Below are positions 1 to 8,128 of a stretch of DNA of 33,622 bases, one piece after another. Under the pieces are notes generated by a model. It was given only the letters and a program-made list of their open reading frames with translations. It had not been told where the DNA came from and made no database searches. The stretch spans positions 1 through 33,622 of the forward strand of contig JANQGU010000187.1 of the NCBI GenBank assembly GCA_028282935.1, given 5' to 3'. The DNA is from Kiloniellales bacterium. GTDB taxonomy: Bacteria > Pseudomonadota > Alphaproteobacteria > Kiloniellales > JAKSBE01. A program made the translations under genes and the position numbers. The stretch's first letter is position 1; each line of letters begins with the position of its first letter.

Positions 1-408
1 CGAGGCCGCGGGCTCCCACGACGTCACGGTCCAGGTCACAGACGGTGCCGGCAATACCTATGCCGAGACCTTCACCATCACCGTCAGCGACGTCAACGAG
101 GCCCCGACAGACCTGAACCTGGCCGGCAACTCCGTCGCCGAGAACAGCACAAACGGCACCAGCGTCGGCTCGGTCTCCGTCACAGACCCAGATGCCGGCG
201 ACAGCGCCAGCTACACCCTCACCGACGACGCCGGCGGCAGGTTCGCAATCAACAGCAGCACGGGCGAGATCACCGTCGCCGACGGCAGCCTCCTGGACCA
301 CGAGGCCGCGGGCTCCCACGACGTCACCGTCCAGGTCACAGACGGCGCCGGCAACACCTATGCCGAGACCTTCACCATCGCCGTCAGCGACGTTAACGAG
401 GCGCCGAC
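1..408 (+). repeat. Two near-identical cadherin repeat segments, 300-bp period
   Basis: Bases 1-108 recur at 301-408 with only about six single-base differences, all synonymous or conservative (for example GGTGCC versus GGCGCC). The period is exactly 300 bp, or 100 residues, which equals one cadherin module. The array probably continues to the left of the window. The near identity suggests recent duplication or gene conversion of modules. Confidence 0.85.
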
Positions 409-3400
409 GCTGGCCACCGTGGACGTCACGGGCGACGAGGATACGGCGATCCCGCTCAGCATCACGCTCGGGAACCTCGAGCCGGGGGCGACGCAGTCGG
501 TGCTGGTTTCCGGCGTGCCGAGCGGCGCCAGCCTCTCGGCCGGCACCGACAACGGCGACGGCACCTGGACCTTGACCCCGGCCGAGACCAGCGGCCTGAC
601 CATCACCCCGCCGCAGCACAGCGACGCCGACTTCCAGCTGACCGTAACCGCGTCCTCCAACGACGGCAGCACGGTCGAGACCTCGGGACCGCAGACCATC
701 GACGTCACCGTCGACCCGGTCGCCGACACCCCCAACCTGACCGTCACCAGCACCGCCTCGGGCACCGAAGACGGCTCGGCCCAGGTGAGCTTCCCGGCCT
801 CGATCCTGGCCCTCGACGGCAACCCGGGCCTGGTGGTCACCATATCCAACGTGCCGACGGGTGCGACGCTCTCGGCGGGCACCGACAACGGCGACGGCAC
901 CTGGACCCTGGGGTCCGGCCAGCTCGACAACCTGATCGTAGAGCCGGCGGCCGGCGACGACAGCAACTTCACGCTCGACATCTCCGCGACCGCCCCGGTC
1001 CAGGAAAACCCGATCAACGAGAGCTTCGGCTCCGGCGCCGGCAGCTTCACCTACAGCGACGACACCTTCCGCGGCACCAGCCAGCCCGCCTACGCCACCG
1101 GCAGCTGGGGTGGCGGCGAAGGCCAAAGCGGCGGCGGCCTGCTGGTCGAACTGGGCGGCATCGACAACGCCGACATCAACGGCATGTCGGGCGGCTTCTC
1201 CACCAGCTTCACGGTAACCGAGACCTCGACCGGCTCCCTGACCTTCAGCTACCGCCTGGAGCAGCCCAGTCAATACGACCCCGGCGAGTTCTCGCAGGTC
1301 CTGGTCGGCGTCGACGGCACCCTGGTCGGCCAGGGCGGCAACGACTACATCGCCCAGGTGGAGGGCGGCGGAGACACCGGCTGGCAGACCGTGACCCTGG
1401 ACCTGGGATCACTGTCGCCCAGCACCCATACGCTGACCCTGGGCGGCTACAACAACCTCAAGACCTACAACAACGAACTGACCGAGATCCGCTTCGACAA
1501 CGTCGATCTGACGCTGGACACCACGACGACGATCAACGACAGCGTCGCCATCGACCCGGACTTCGTCGAGCTCAACATCTCCTCCTCGCTGGTCGACACC
1601 GACGGCTCCGAGAGCCTCACGGTGGTGATCTCCGGCGTGCCGACCGGCGCCAGCCTCTCCGCCGGAACCGACAACGGCGACGGGTCCTGGACGGTCGACC
1701 CGGCCGACCTGCCGGGCCTGACCCTGTTCCCGCCCGAGGACTTCGGCGGCACCTTCCAGCTGACCGTGACCGCCACCGCGACCGACGGCAGCGACACCGC
1801 GAGCGCCGTGGAGACCATCGACGTCACCGTTTCCTTCATCAACGAGCCGCCGGTCAGCAGCAACAGCAGCGTGACCACCGACGAGGACACGACGGTGACC
1901 TTCGGCCTCTCGGACTTCTCCTTCACGGACGCCGAGGGCGACGGCATCGTCGAGGTCGAGATCACGACCCTGCCCTCGGAGGGCAGCCTGCTGCTGAACG
2001 GGGTCGCCGTCAGCGCCGGCGACCAGATCTCCGCCGCCGATATCACCGCCGGCAACCTGACCTTCGAGCCGGCGGCCAACTCCGACGCGGACCCGAGCTT
2101 CACCTTCCGGGTCAGCGACGGCGGGCACTTCAGCGTCACGCCAGCGACCATGAGCATCTCCGTCGACGCCGTCGCGGACGCGCCCTCGCTGACGGTGACG
2201 GACGCGGTCGCCGACAACTCGGTCTTCCAGTCGACCTTCGAGACCGGCGACACGGCGGGCAGCTTCATCAACGGCACGGTCGACGGCTGGAGCCCCTCCA
2301 GCGGGCACCAGATCGAGACCTGGCACGAAAGCGAGCAGCCCGGCAGCGCCTTCGACGGCGACATGTTCATCGAGATCAACAACGAGGGCTCCGGCACCTT
2401 CCCCGACGCCGGCAGCATCGAGCGGACCATCTCGACGACGACGGACACGCCCTACGAACTCTCCTTCCAGGTCTCCCCGCGACCGGGCTTCGAATCCTAC
2501 ATGGACTTCCAGGTCCGGGTGGTCGACGTCGGCACCGGGGCGACGCTCAAGACCCTGGCCGTCGACTGGGATGGCAACACGGCCTCCCAGCTGACCTGGA
2601 CCGAGCACTCGATCAGCTTCCTGGGCACCGGCGGCGACGTGCGGCTGGTCATCGAGGATGTCGGCGCCGTGCACCCCCAGGGCCGGGGCGCCTTCGTCGA
2701 CGATATCCGGCTCGCCGAGTCCAGCGGCACGGCCGCAGGCGACCCCATCGTCCTGTCGAGCCTGATCTCCGTCGCCCTCGTCGACAGCGACGGCTCCGAG
2801 AGCCTTGATCCCATCGAGATCGCTGGCATCCCGGAGGGCTTCACCCTTGAGAGCGGCGGCTCGGCCATCACCGTGGTCGACGGCGTGGCCCAGGTGACGC
2901 CGGCCCAGCTTTCCGGCCTGACCATGAACACCCCCGAGGGCTTCACGGGCGACGTCGATCTCAGCGTTACCGCGAGCTCGACGGAGGCCGCCAACGGCGA
3001 CACGGCCAGCGTGACCGACACGCTGACGATCAACATCGTCTCCAACGACGAGAACCTGGATGGCCTGGGCCTGGCGTCGAACGACACCCTCAACGGCGAC
3101 GGCAGCGCCAACACCATCTACGGCGGCGCCGGTAGCGACACCCTGTCCGGAAACGGCGGCGCCGACACCCTCTTCGGCGGCAGCGGAGACGACGTCCTGA
3201 ACGGCGGCAGCGGCGCCGATGTCCTGCTCGGCGGCGATGGCGACGACATCCTGAACGGCGGCGCCGACAACGACCTGCTGCAGGGCGGCACCGGCGAGGA
3301 CACCCTCGACGGCGGCGCCGGCGTGGACTCGATCTTCGGCGGTGCCGGCGACGACACCCTGGACGGCGGCGCCGGTAACGACCGTCTCTATGGCGAGGGC

Positions 3401-3664
3401 GGCAACGACCTCTTTATCTTCGCCGAGGGCAACGGCAACGACTCGGTCTCCGGTGGGCAAAGCGGCGGCTGGACCGACGTCATCCAGCTCGAGAACGCCT
3501 CGGGCGGCGCCCCCAGCGCCGGCTGGACCTATGTCATCGACCAAGGCACGGTCGAGTCCAGCGGCGCCGACTTCCTCGACCTTTCCGAGGACGCCGCAGG
3601 CACCATCACTCTCGCGGACGGCAGCGAAGTGAGCTTCGAGGGGATCGAGCGAATCGAGTGGTGA
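2..3664 (+). CDS. Large cadherin-like/RTX calcium-binding secreted protein, 5' end missing
   Basis: The frame is open from the first bases of the window, so this is the C-terminal 1220 residues of a longer protein. In order it shows two cadherin-like modules (about residues 1-135, ending in DVNEAPT-type linkers) and several Ig/cadherin-like modules with the recurring text LSAGTDNGDG. Two jelly-roll-like segments follow, at about nt 1010-1530 and 2215-2725, rich in Trp/Tyr and ending in FDNVDL- and FVDDIRL-type strands, as in carbohydrate-binding or galactose-binding folds. A block of GGxGxDxLx nonapeptides (nt 3109-3414) would bind calcium. The C-terminus, with its FEGIERIEW end, resembles type I secretion signals of RTX proteins. 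Known family role: export through an ABC/MFP/TolC channel to act as a surface or biofilm adhesin. No secretion genes are in the window. The adhesin role is inference; the RTX assignment is firm. Confidence 0.88.
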   Translation, partial: EAAGSHDVTVQVTDGAGNTYAETFTITVSDVNEAPTDLNLAGNSVAENSTNGTSVGSVSVTDPDAGDSASYTLTDDAGGRFAINSSTGEITVADGSLLDHEAAGSHDVTVQVTDGAGNTYAETFTIAVSDVNEAPTLATVDVTGDEDTAIPLSITLGNLEPGATQSVLVSGVPSGASLSAGTDNGDGTWTLTPAETSGLTITPPQHSDADFQLTVTASSNDGSTVETSGPQTIDVTVDPVADTPNLTVTSTASGTEDGSAQVSFPASILALDGNPGLVVTISNVPTGATLSAGTDNGDGTWTLGSGQLDNLIVEPAAGDDSNFTLDISATAPVQENPINESFGSGAGSFTYSDDTFRGTSQPAYATGSWGGGEGQSGGGLLVELGGIDNADINGMSGGFSTSFTVTETSTGSLTFSYRLEQPSQYDPGEFSQVLVGVDGTLVGQGGNDYIAQVEGGGDTGWQTVTLDLGSLSPSTHTLTLGGYNNLKTYNNELTEIRFDNVDLTLDTTTTINDSVAIDPDFVELNISSSLVDTDGSESLTVVISGVPTGASLSAGTDNGDGSWTVDPADLPGLTLFPPEDFGGTFQLTVTATATDGSDTASAVETIDVTVSFINEPPVSSNSSVTTDEDTTVTFGLSDFSFTDAEGDGIVEVEITTLPSEGSLLLNGVAVSAGDQISAADITAGNLTFEPAANSDADPSFTFRVSDGGHFSVTPATMSISVDAVADAPSLTVTDAVADNSVFQSTFETGDTAGSFINGTVDGWSPSSGHQIETWHESEQPGSAFDGDMFIEINNEGSGTFPDAGSIERTISTTTDTPYELSFQVSPRPGFESYMDFQVRVVDVGTGATLKTLAVDWDGNTASQLTWTEHSISFLGTGGDVRLVIEDVGAVHPQGRGAFVDDIRLAESSGTAAGDPIVLSSLISVALVDSDGSESLDPIEIAGIPEGFTLESGGSAITVVDGVAQVTPAQLSGLTMNTPEGFTGDVDLSVTASSTEAANGDTASVTDTLTINIVSNDENLDGLGLASNDTLNGDGSANTIYGGAGSDTLSGNGGADTLFGGSGDDVLNGGSGADVLLGGDGDDILNGGADNDLLQGGTGEDTLDGGAGVDSIFGGAGDDTLDGGAGNDRLYGEGGNDLFIFAEGNGNDSVSGGQSGGWTDVIQLENASGGAPSAGWTYVIDQGTVESSGADFLDLSEDAAGTITLADGSEVSFEGIERIEW
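3109..3414 (+). repeat. RTX nonapeptide repeat block
   Basis: About eleven consecutive copies of the glycine/aspartate nonapeptide GGxGxDxLx, for example GGSGDDVLN and GGAGDDTLD. These form the calcium-binding parallel beta-roll of type I secreted proteins. The DNA repeats a degenerate GGCGGC(G/A)(C/G)CGGCGACGAC-like unit. Confidence 0.9.
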
Positions 3665-3957
3665 TCCGAGAGGGTCACCACCGCCGCGCCCTCGCCGATC
3701 GTTCCGACCGCCTTCCCGGGAGAGCCGCAGGCCCGATAGGACTGCAGGCCGCCCCGATATCTCGAAGTCATCTCAAAATACAAATAGTCGCTGCAAATAT
3801 GCAGTATTCCAATGCAAGTAATTAATCAGCCATAAGCAAATAATTAAATCGCCCTAGGCCATAATGCAGAAGATCTTGAATCGGTCATTTGGTGTGACCG
3901 ACCAAAGGTCGGAGCGGTTCGGTTCGGCCCCAGGGCTTGCAAGGGAGAGACGTTCGC
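3665..3957. other. Intergenic region, AT-rich in its right half
   Basis: No coding frame is convincing here. Bases 3770-3860 are markedly AT-rich compared with the surroundings and probably hold the promoter of the next gene, though I see no clear -35/-10 pair. Small inverted repeats are present: CTGCA-AATA-TGCAG near 3793-3806, and CCGACC-AAA-GGTCGG at 3898-3912, about 45 nt before the next start. No T-run terminator is visible after the RTX gene. Confidence 0.5.
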
Positions 3958-4437
3958 TTGGCACAGGAGTCCCAGAAATTCGCGGGAGTTGACGGCTTGG
4001 GAAGCCCTCACGCGGCACAGGTGGCCCAGCCTGCCCACACCTTGTCGTCCCTGGAACTGAATACCGGCAGCACCCCGGACAGCGATGCGGCGCTGCGCCC
4101 GGCGGCCGGGCCCGCAGCGAGCGATCTGCCGTCCGAGACCCCCGTCGGGCTTGAGCAGCAGAGCGGAACGGTGGTCCTGGACGAAGCCAACGATCTTCTG
4201 GTGATCACCGAGGCCGGCGCCCTGCTGCCACCCCGCGAGGGCGGCTGGGCGGAAACCGTCGATGCGGCACCGGAGACGATCTCCGAAGCCACCGCGTCCT
4301 GGGCCCAGGAGATCCTGGCCGCCGACGCCGAATCGCTCGGCCGCGGAGGCCTCAAGGCCTCGCCACGTCCTCAAGACGTCATCGAGCCGGGCGGCGCCGA
4401 CAGCGCTCTTCAGACCGTCGACTGGATCGACTGGTAG
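3958..4437 (+). CDS. Small acidic protein of unknown function downstream of the RTX protein
   Basis: Predicted 159 residues. I chose the TTG at 3958 because AGGGAGAG lies about 7 nt upstream; an alternative TTG at 3937 adds seven residues but has no ribosome site. The protein is rich in Ala, Glu, Asp and Pro, lacks a signal peptide or membrane segment, and looks partly disordered. A short hydrophobic stretch (GTVVLDEANDLLVITEAGA) resembles beta segments at the start of giant RTX adhesins. It ends in VDWIDW, echoing the ERIEW end of the upstream RTX protein. This hints, weakly, at a type I secreted or accessory protein of the adhesin. I do not recognise the family. Confidence 0.55.
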   Translation: MAQESQKFAGVDGLGSPHAAQVAQPAHTLSSLELNTGSTPDSDAALRPAAGPAASDLPSETPVGLEQQSGTVVLDEANDLLVITEAGALLPPREGGWAETVDAAPETISEATASWAQEILAADAESLGRGGLKASPRPQDVIEPGGADSALQTVDWIDW

Positions 4438-4941
4438 CAGCCAGTCCGGGGCCCGACTCGGGTCCGCCGCCCCTTCTGGAGCATCAAGCTCGCCTCCGAA
4501 TCCCGAGACAGGTCTCTAATCCCAAGGCACTCCCTAGCGCTTCGCTGAAAGGTCCGGTCCGCTGCCCTGCTGTCGCGTGCAGGCAAGACGCCGGGCGAGC
4601 GGCACGTCCCGGACGGGAGATGGTGCCGCGGGCACCGGCGCCGCGGCGCGGCCGGGACGCAGTGGTATCCCTCAGGAATGGCCGCCACCGACAGAGGAGC
4701 GCTCAAGTTGTCTTGAGATTTCGCGGCGACAAAGCGCTGCAATCTTAAGAAATCAATCGACTTTTCATTGGAGTCCCCCGAGGGTTGCAAAAATTAACCC
4801 AGACGGCCTTTTGCTCTGCCACTTGATATAGTAGGGTGCTCCGCGCGGGAGCATATATCTGGTATTTCTGTGTCAGGCTGCGGGCAAGACCACGAACCGC
4901 CCGGACGAAAAAGGCAGCCTGAGGAGTGGGAGAACTTGGCG
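4438..4941. other. Intergenic region upstream of parA
   Basis: About 500 nt without a convincing gene. It is GC-rich on the left, with a hairpin GGTGCC-GCG-GGCACC at 4622-4636, and AT-rich at 4720-4870. A TATAGT hexamer at 4827-4832 could be a -10 element for the ParA gene. It is followed at once by a perfect 6-bp inverted repeat, TGCTCC-GCGCG-GGAGCA (4837-4853), which would sit around the transcription start and could be an operator or leader hairpin. I found no matching -35. Confidence 0.4.
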
Positions 4942-5631
4942 ATGAAGGTCGTGGCGATTGCCTCCCGCAAGGGCGGCTCTGGCAAGACCACGCTCGCAGG
5001 GCACCTGGCCGTGCAGGCCGATATTGCCGGCGCCGGGCCGGTCGTTCTGATCGACGTCGATCCACAGGGCAGCCTGGCAAAGTGGTGGAACCTGAGGACG
5101 CGGGAGACGCCCTACTACGTCCAGACCAGCCTGGAGGAACTGGCGGAGACCGTCGCGCGGCTGCGAGAGCGCCAGGTCAGGCTGCTGTTCATCGACACGC
5201 CGCCGTCGCTCGACGCCTCGGTCGGCAAGGTCATCCATTGCGCCGACCTGGTGCTGATTCCAAGCCGGCCCAGCCCCCACGACCTGCGTTCGATCGGGGC
5301 CACGGTCAAGCTGGTCGAGCACCTGGGCAAGCCCCTGGTCTTCGCCCTCAACGGCGCCGCGCCCCGGGCCAAGATCACCAACGAGGCGATCCAGGTGCTG
5401 TCGCAGTACGGCCCGCTTGCCCCCTCGATCGTGCACCAGCGGGTCGACTTCGCGGCCAGCATGGTCGACGGGCGGACGGTCATGGAGCTGCCCGGTGCCC
5501 AGCGGGCTGCGGCAGAGATCGTCGAGCTCTGGGATTACCTGGCGAAGCGCCTCTACGGTCCCCCGCCGAAGCTCGAGCTCCCGCACCTGCCCGCGCGCAA
5601 CCAGTCCACGGCGATCTTTGCCGCCGAATAG
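4942..5631 (+). CDS. ParA/Soj-family P-loop ATPase (orphan, no parB)
   Basis: 229 residues, near the usual length of short ParA/VirC1-like proteins. The deviant Walker A box KGGSGKTT is at residues 10-17, with the signature lysine at 10. Switch-like LIDVDPQGS follows, then Walker B LLFIDTPPS. The ATG at 4942 is preferred because GTGGGAG lies about 9 nt upstream and the protein then begins MKVVAIAS, as is usual for the family; a TTG at 4936 is possible. Family members form ATP-dependent dimers that position DNA, chemoreceptor clusters or other large cargo. No ParB or centromere-like array is seen beside it. The next gene, 19 nt downstream, encodes a membrane-anchored SPOR protein, so the cargo may be at the envelope or septum (inference). 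Confidence 0.9.
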   Translation: MKVVAIASRKGGSGKTTLAGHLAVQADIAGAGPVVLIDVDPQGSLAKWWNLRTRETPYYVQTSLEELAETVARLRERQVRLLFIDTPPSLDASVGKVIHCADLVLIPSRPSPHDLRSIGATVKLVEHLGKPLVFALNGAAPRAKITNEAIQVLSQYGPLAPSIVHQRVDFAASMVDGRTVMELPGAQRAAAEIVELWDYLAKRLYGPPPKLELPHLPARNQSTAIFAAE

Positions 5632-5650
5632 CCCCGGGGACCGCCAAGAG

Positions 5651-7186
5651 ATGACCTCACAGAACCTCGAGCTCTTCCCGGATGACCTCTTCGCCCGCAA
5701 GGGCGGCGCAACACCGGCCGGTCCTGCGCGCAAGGACCAGGCGGAGGTCGTCGCCCTGGAGACGGCGGAGGCAGAGCCGACGCGCGACGATCCCGAGGCC
5801 CCCCGCGAGGGCGCTCTGGCCAAGGGCCATGACGACGACATCCCGGAGGGCGGCGAGACCGCCGATGAAGCGGGCGACGAGACGAAGGACGCCAAGACCG
5901 AGGCCAAGGGCCGCACGGCGGCCGAGGCCGCGCCGGCCGCCAGCGTCCTGAAGCTCCGCCTGCTGGACGAAGTCTCCGAGGACTTCGACGAGATCCTCCG
6001 TGGCGCCGAAGACCGAGCGCCGCCGCCCGCCGAGACGACGGAGAGCGAAACGCCGAAGGGTGACCCGGCCCCCTCCACCGAGACGCCCGAGGAGGCCGAG
6101 GTCGGGATCGGCGAACCCGAGACCGAGGCAGGCTCGGCTGCAGCCGCCGCCGTCAGGGCGGAGGCGCCGCCGCCGGAGCAGGCCGTGCTCTGGAAGCCCG
6201 CGACCTGGACCACCGGGACCAGGACGGCCGCTGCGGTCCTGCTCCTGGCCCTGGGCCTCCTGGCCGGATGGTACGCGGCAACGCCCCAGCTCGCGCCGGC
6301 CCCGGAAGGGGCGACCGCTTCCGGCGGCGCGCAGGCCGAGCCGCCGACGGCCGAGGCATCGGCCCCGGCCGCCGACGCCGGGCAGGATAGCCCCGCGCCC
6401 GCCCAGAACGCCCTCAAGGCCCTGGAGGGCGCCGGGACGCCGGAGCCGGTCGAGGCCGAGGCGCCGAGAGTCGACGTGGTCCGCGTCGAGGAGGACGGCT
6501 CGGCCATCATCGCCGGCATGGCGGCGCCCGGCGCCGAACTGATCGTGCTGCACAACGGCGCGCCGATCGGCGTGGCCCAGGCCGATTCCTTCGGCCAGTG
6601 GGTGCTGCTGCCGGAAGAGCCCCTGGCCGAGGGCCCGCACGAGTTCGGGCTGGTCGTGAAGGCCGTGGAGGGATCCGTGACCCTGCCGGATCCCGCGGCA
6701 ACGGAGAGCGATGGGCCCGCGGCGGGCGCATCGGGAGGTGAGGCCGGCGATTTGCCGGCCCTGGACAAGGAAAGCCGCCTGCCGGCGCCGGAGCCAGGCT
6801 CCAAGCCCGCGCAGGCCCTCGCCGAAGCCCCCCTGCCGCCGAAGAAACCGGCGGCCGACACCGCCGCCGCCCTCCAAGACGATACCCCCTCCTACGTGGT
6901 TCAATTGGCCTCAGCGCAAAGCGCCGAAGGCGCTGCGTCAGAGTGGGAAAAGCTGCGCAAGGCGCATCCCGATCTTCTGGGACGCCAGGACCTGACGGTC
7001 CAGGAAGCCGATCTGGCCGGACGTGGAGCCGTGTTCCGGGTCCGCACCGGGAGCTTCGAGACCCTGGTGGCCGCCCGCCGTTTCTGCGCCGCCTTCCGTC
7101 GGCAGAAACAGGAGTGCCTGGTCGTCAAGCAGCCGGAGATCGACGAGACGCCGCCGCAGACCCGGGTCTCCCGCAACCACTCTTGA
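5651..7186 (+). CDS. Membrane-anchored SPOR-domain protein with Big-like domain
   Basis: 511 residues. Residues 1-180 are acidic, Ala/Glu/Pro-rich and probably disordered and cytoplasmic. A single membrane helix lies at about 191-210 (TAAAVLLLALGLLAGWYAA). A periplasmic Pro/Ala linker leads to a small beta domain at about 273-338 of the bacterial Ig-like type (GSAIIAGMAAPGAELIVLHN, then DSFGQWVL). A SPOR domain spans about 414-494 (YVVQLASAQS, then VFRVRTGSF). SPOR domains bind glycan strands lacking stem peptides, which are enriched at division septa. The gene follows the ParA ATPase by 19 nt and is probably co-transcribed. The long cytoplasmic tail is a plausible contact for the ATPase (inference). 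The ATG at 5651 starts MTSQNLELFPDD. Confidence 0.87.
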   Translation: MTSQNLELFPDDLFARKGGATPAGPARKDQAEVVALETAEAEPTRDDPEAPREGALAKGHDDDIPEGGETADEAGDETKDAKTEAKGRTAAEAAPAASVLKLRLLDEVSEDFDEILRGAEDRAPPPAETTESETPKGDPAPSTETPEEAEVGIGEPETEAGSAAAAAVRAEAPPPEQAVLWKPATWTTGTRTAAAVLLLALGLLAGWYAATPQLAPAPEGATASGGAQAEPPTAEASAPAADAGQDSPAPAQNALKALEGAGTPEPVEAEAPRVDVVRVEEDGSAIIAGMAAPGAELIVLHNGAPIGVAQADSFGQWVLLPEEPLAEGPHEFGLVVKAVEGSVTLPDPAATESDGPAAGASGGEAGDLPALDKESRLPAPEPGSKPAQALAEAPLPPKKPAADTAAALQDDTPSYVVQLASAQSAEGAASEWEKLRKAHPDLLGRQDLTVQEADLAGRGAVFRVRTGSFETLVAARRFCAAFRRQKQECLVVKQPEIDETPPQTRVSRNHS

Positions 7187-7244
7187 TATGACACCAACCG
7201 CACCAGGCTCAGGGACCCGGGTGTAGCGGAGCTCGGCTCGGGCT
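7187..7244. other. Short convergent intergenic region
   Basis: 58 nt between the ends of the SPOR gene (+) and mipZ (-). No hairpin followed by a T-run is visible on either strand, so termination may be Rho-dependent or by convergent transcription. Confidence 0.4.
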
Positions 7245-8096
7245 TCAGGCGGGCTGGTCTTGCAGCAGGCCGATGCTGCGCAGCAGACCACCGACCTCTC
7301 GCCGTGCCGCCAGGTGGCTGCTGACCGACGGCACGCCCTCGCCCAGCGGCAGGTCGAGCACCGTCATGCCCTTCAGGAAGAGCTCCCGGTAGATCACCCG
7401 TTCGCCGAAGCCCGGCGCCGGGCGGAAGCCGATGCGCAGGCCCAGCTTCTCCAGCAGGGCCCCGATCTCGCGCTTGTTGCGCGGCTCGATGTGGCTCAAG
7501 CGGTTGCGCATGACCACCCAGTCGATCGGCTTGCGGCCGGCGACCACCCGTTGGTTGTTCTGCTCCCAGACCATCCGGCTGTAGAGGCTGGGGCCCAGGA
7601 CCTCGCGGCGCGCCCGGTCGATCTCGGCGATCACGTCGAGATCGAGAAAGGAATCGTTCAGCGGCGTGATCAGGGTGTCGGCGTTCAGGTGGCCGAGCCG
7701 CGACAGGTAGCTGTCGCTGCCCGGGGTATCGATGACCATGAAGTCGCAGCCCGAAAGCGCGGCGAAGGCGGCCTGGAGGCTTTCGCGCTCCTCGGCCTCG
7801 GCTTTGCGGCGGCCGGTCTCGCCGCTGCCGAAGACGCGATGGTGGTCCGGCAGGGGCAGGTCGGCCCCGGCCTCCTCGACATGACGCTGGCGGTGCTCCA
7901 GGTAGCGCGACAGGCTGCCCTGGCGCGCGTCCAGGTCGATGCTGCCCACGCGATAGCCCAGGCGCAGCAGGCCCACGATCACGTGCATCGCCGTGGTCGA
8001 CTTGCCAGAGCCGCCCTTCTCGTTGCCCAGGACCAGAGCGTAGGGCCGCCGGCCGTCCTCGTCCGGTATCAGAACCGATCCGTCCACCTTCGCCAC
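7245..8096 (-). CDS. mipZ: MipZ-type division-site positioning ATPase
   Basis: 283 residues from a GTG at 8096, preceded by AGGGGGC about 4 nt upstream. Deviant Walker A KGGSGKST is at about residues 27-34 in the context LVLGNEKGGSGKSTTAMHV. It is followed by SIDLDARQGSLSRYLEHR, DFMVIDTPGSDS and ITPLNDSFLDLD. Later blocks SLYSRMVWE, DWVVMRNRLS and GERVIYRELF are characteristic of Caulobacter MipZ rather than general ParA. Known role: forms a gradient from the poles by interaction with ParB and inhibits FtsZ polymerisation, placing the ring at midcell. It lies 32 nt behind a small gene on the same strand and probably shares its transcript. The N-terminus has about 18 residues before the first beta strand, somewhat longer than in Caulobacter. 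Confidence 0.92.
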   Translation of the reverse strand: MAKVDGSVLIPDEDGRRPYALVLGNEKGGSGKSTTAMHVIVGLLRLGYRVGSIDLDARQGSLSRYLEHRQRHVEEAGADLPLPDHHRVFGSGETGRRKAEAEERESLQAAFAALSGCDFMVIDTPGSDSYLSRLGHLNADTLITPLNDSFLDLDVIAEIDRARREVLGPSLYSRMVWEQNNQRVVAGRKPIDWVVMRNRLSHIEPRNKREIGALLEKLGLRIGFRPAPGFGERVIYRELFLKGMTVLDLPLGEGVPSVSSHLAARREVGGLLRSIGLLQDQPA

Positions 8097-8128
8097 GCGC
8101 CCCCTGTCGCGATCCCCGGCCGCAGGGC

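Noticed and set aside
3109-3414. Regular repeats considered as a CRISPR array
   Set aside because: They are in-frame glycine/aspartate nonapeptide codons of an RTX protein, with no spacers.
4942-5631. ParA considered as part of a plasmid or chromosome partition locus
   Set aside because: No parB, no parS-like palindromic cluster and no replication gene nearby; the only partner is a SPOR-domain membrane protein.
4873-6861. Long open frame on the minus strand opposite the ParA and SPOR genes
   Set aside because: It spans two well-supported genes in antisense, is Ser/Ala/Gly/Pro-rich with no domain, and is expected from third-position G/C bias in GC-rich DNA.
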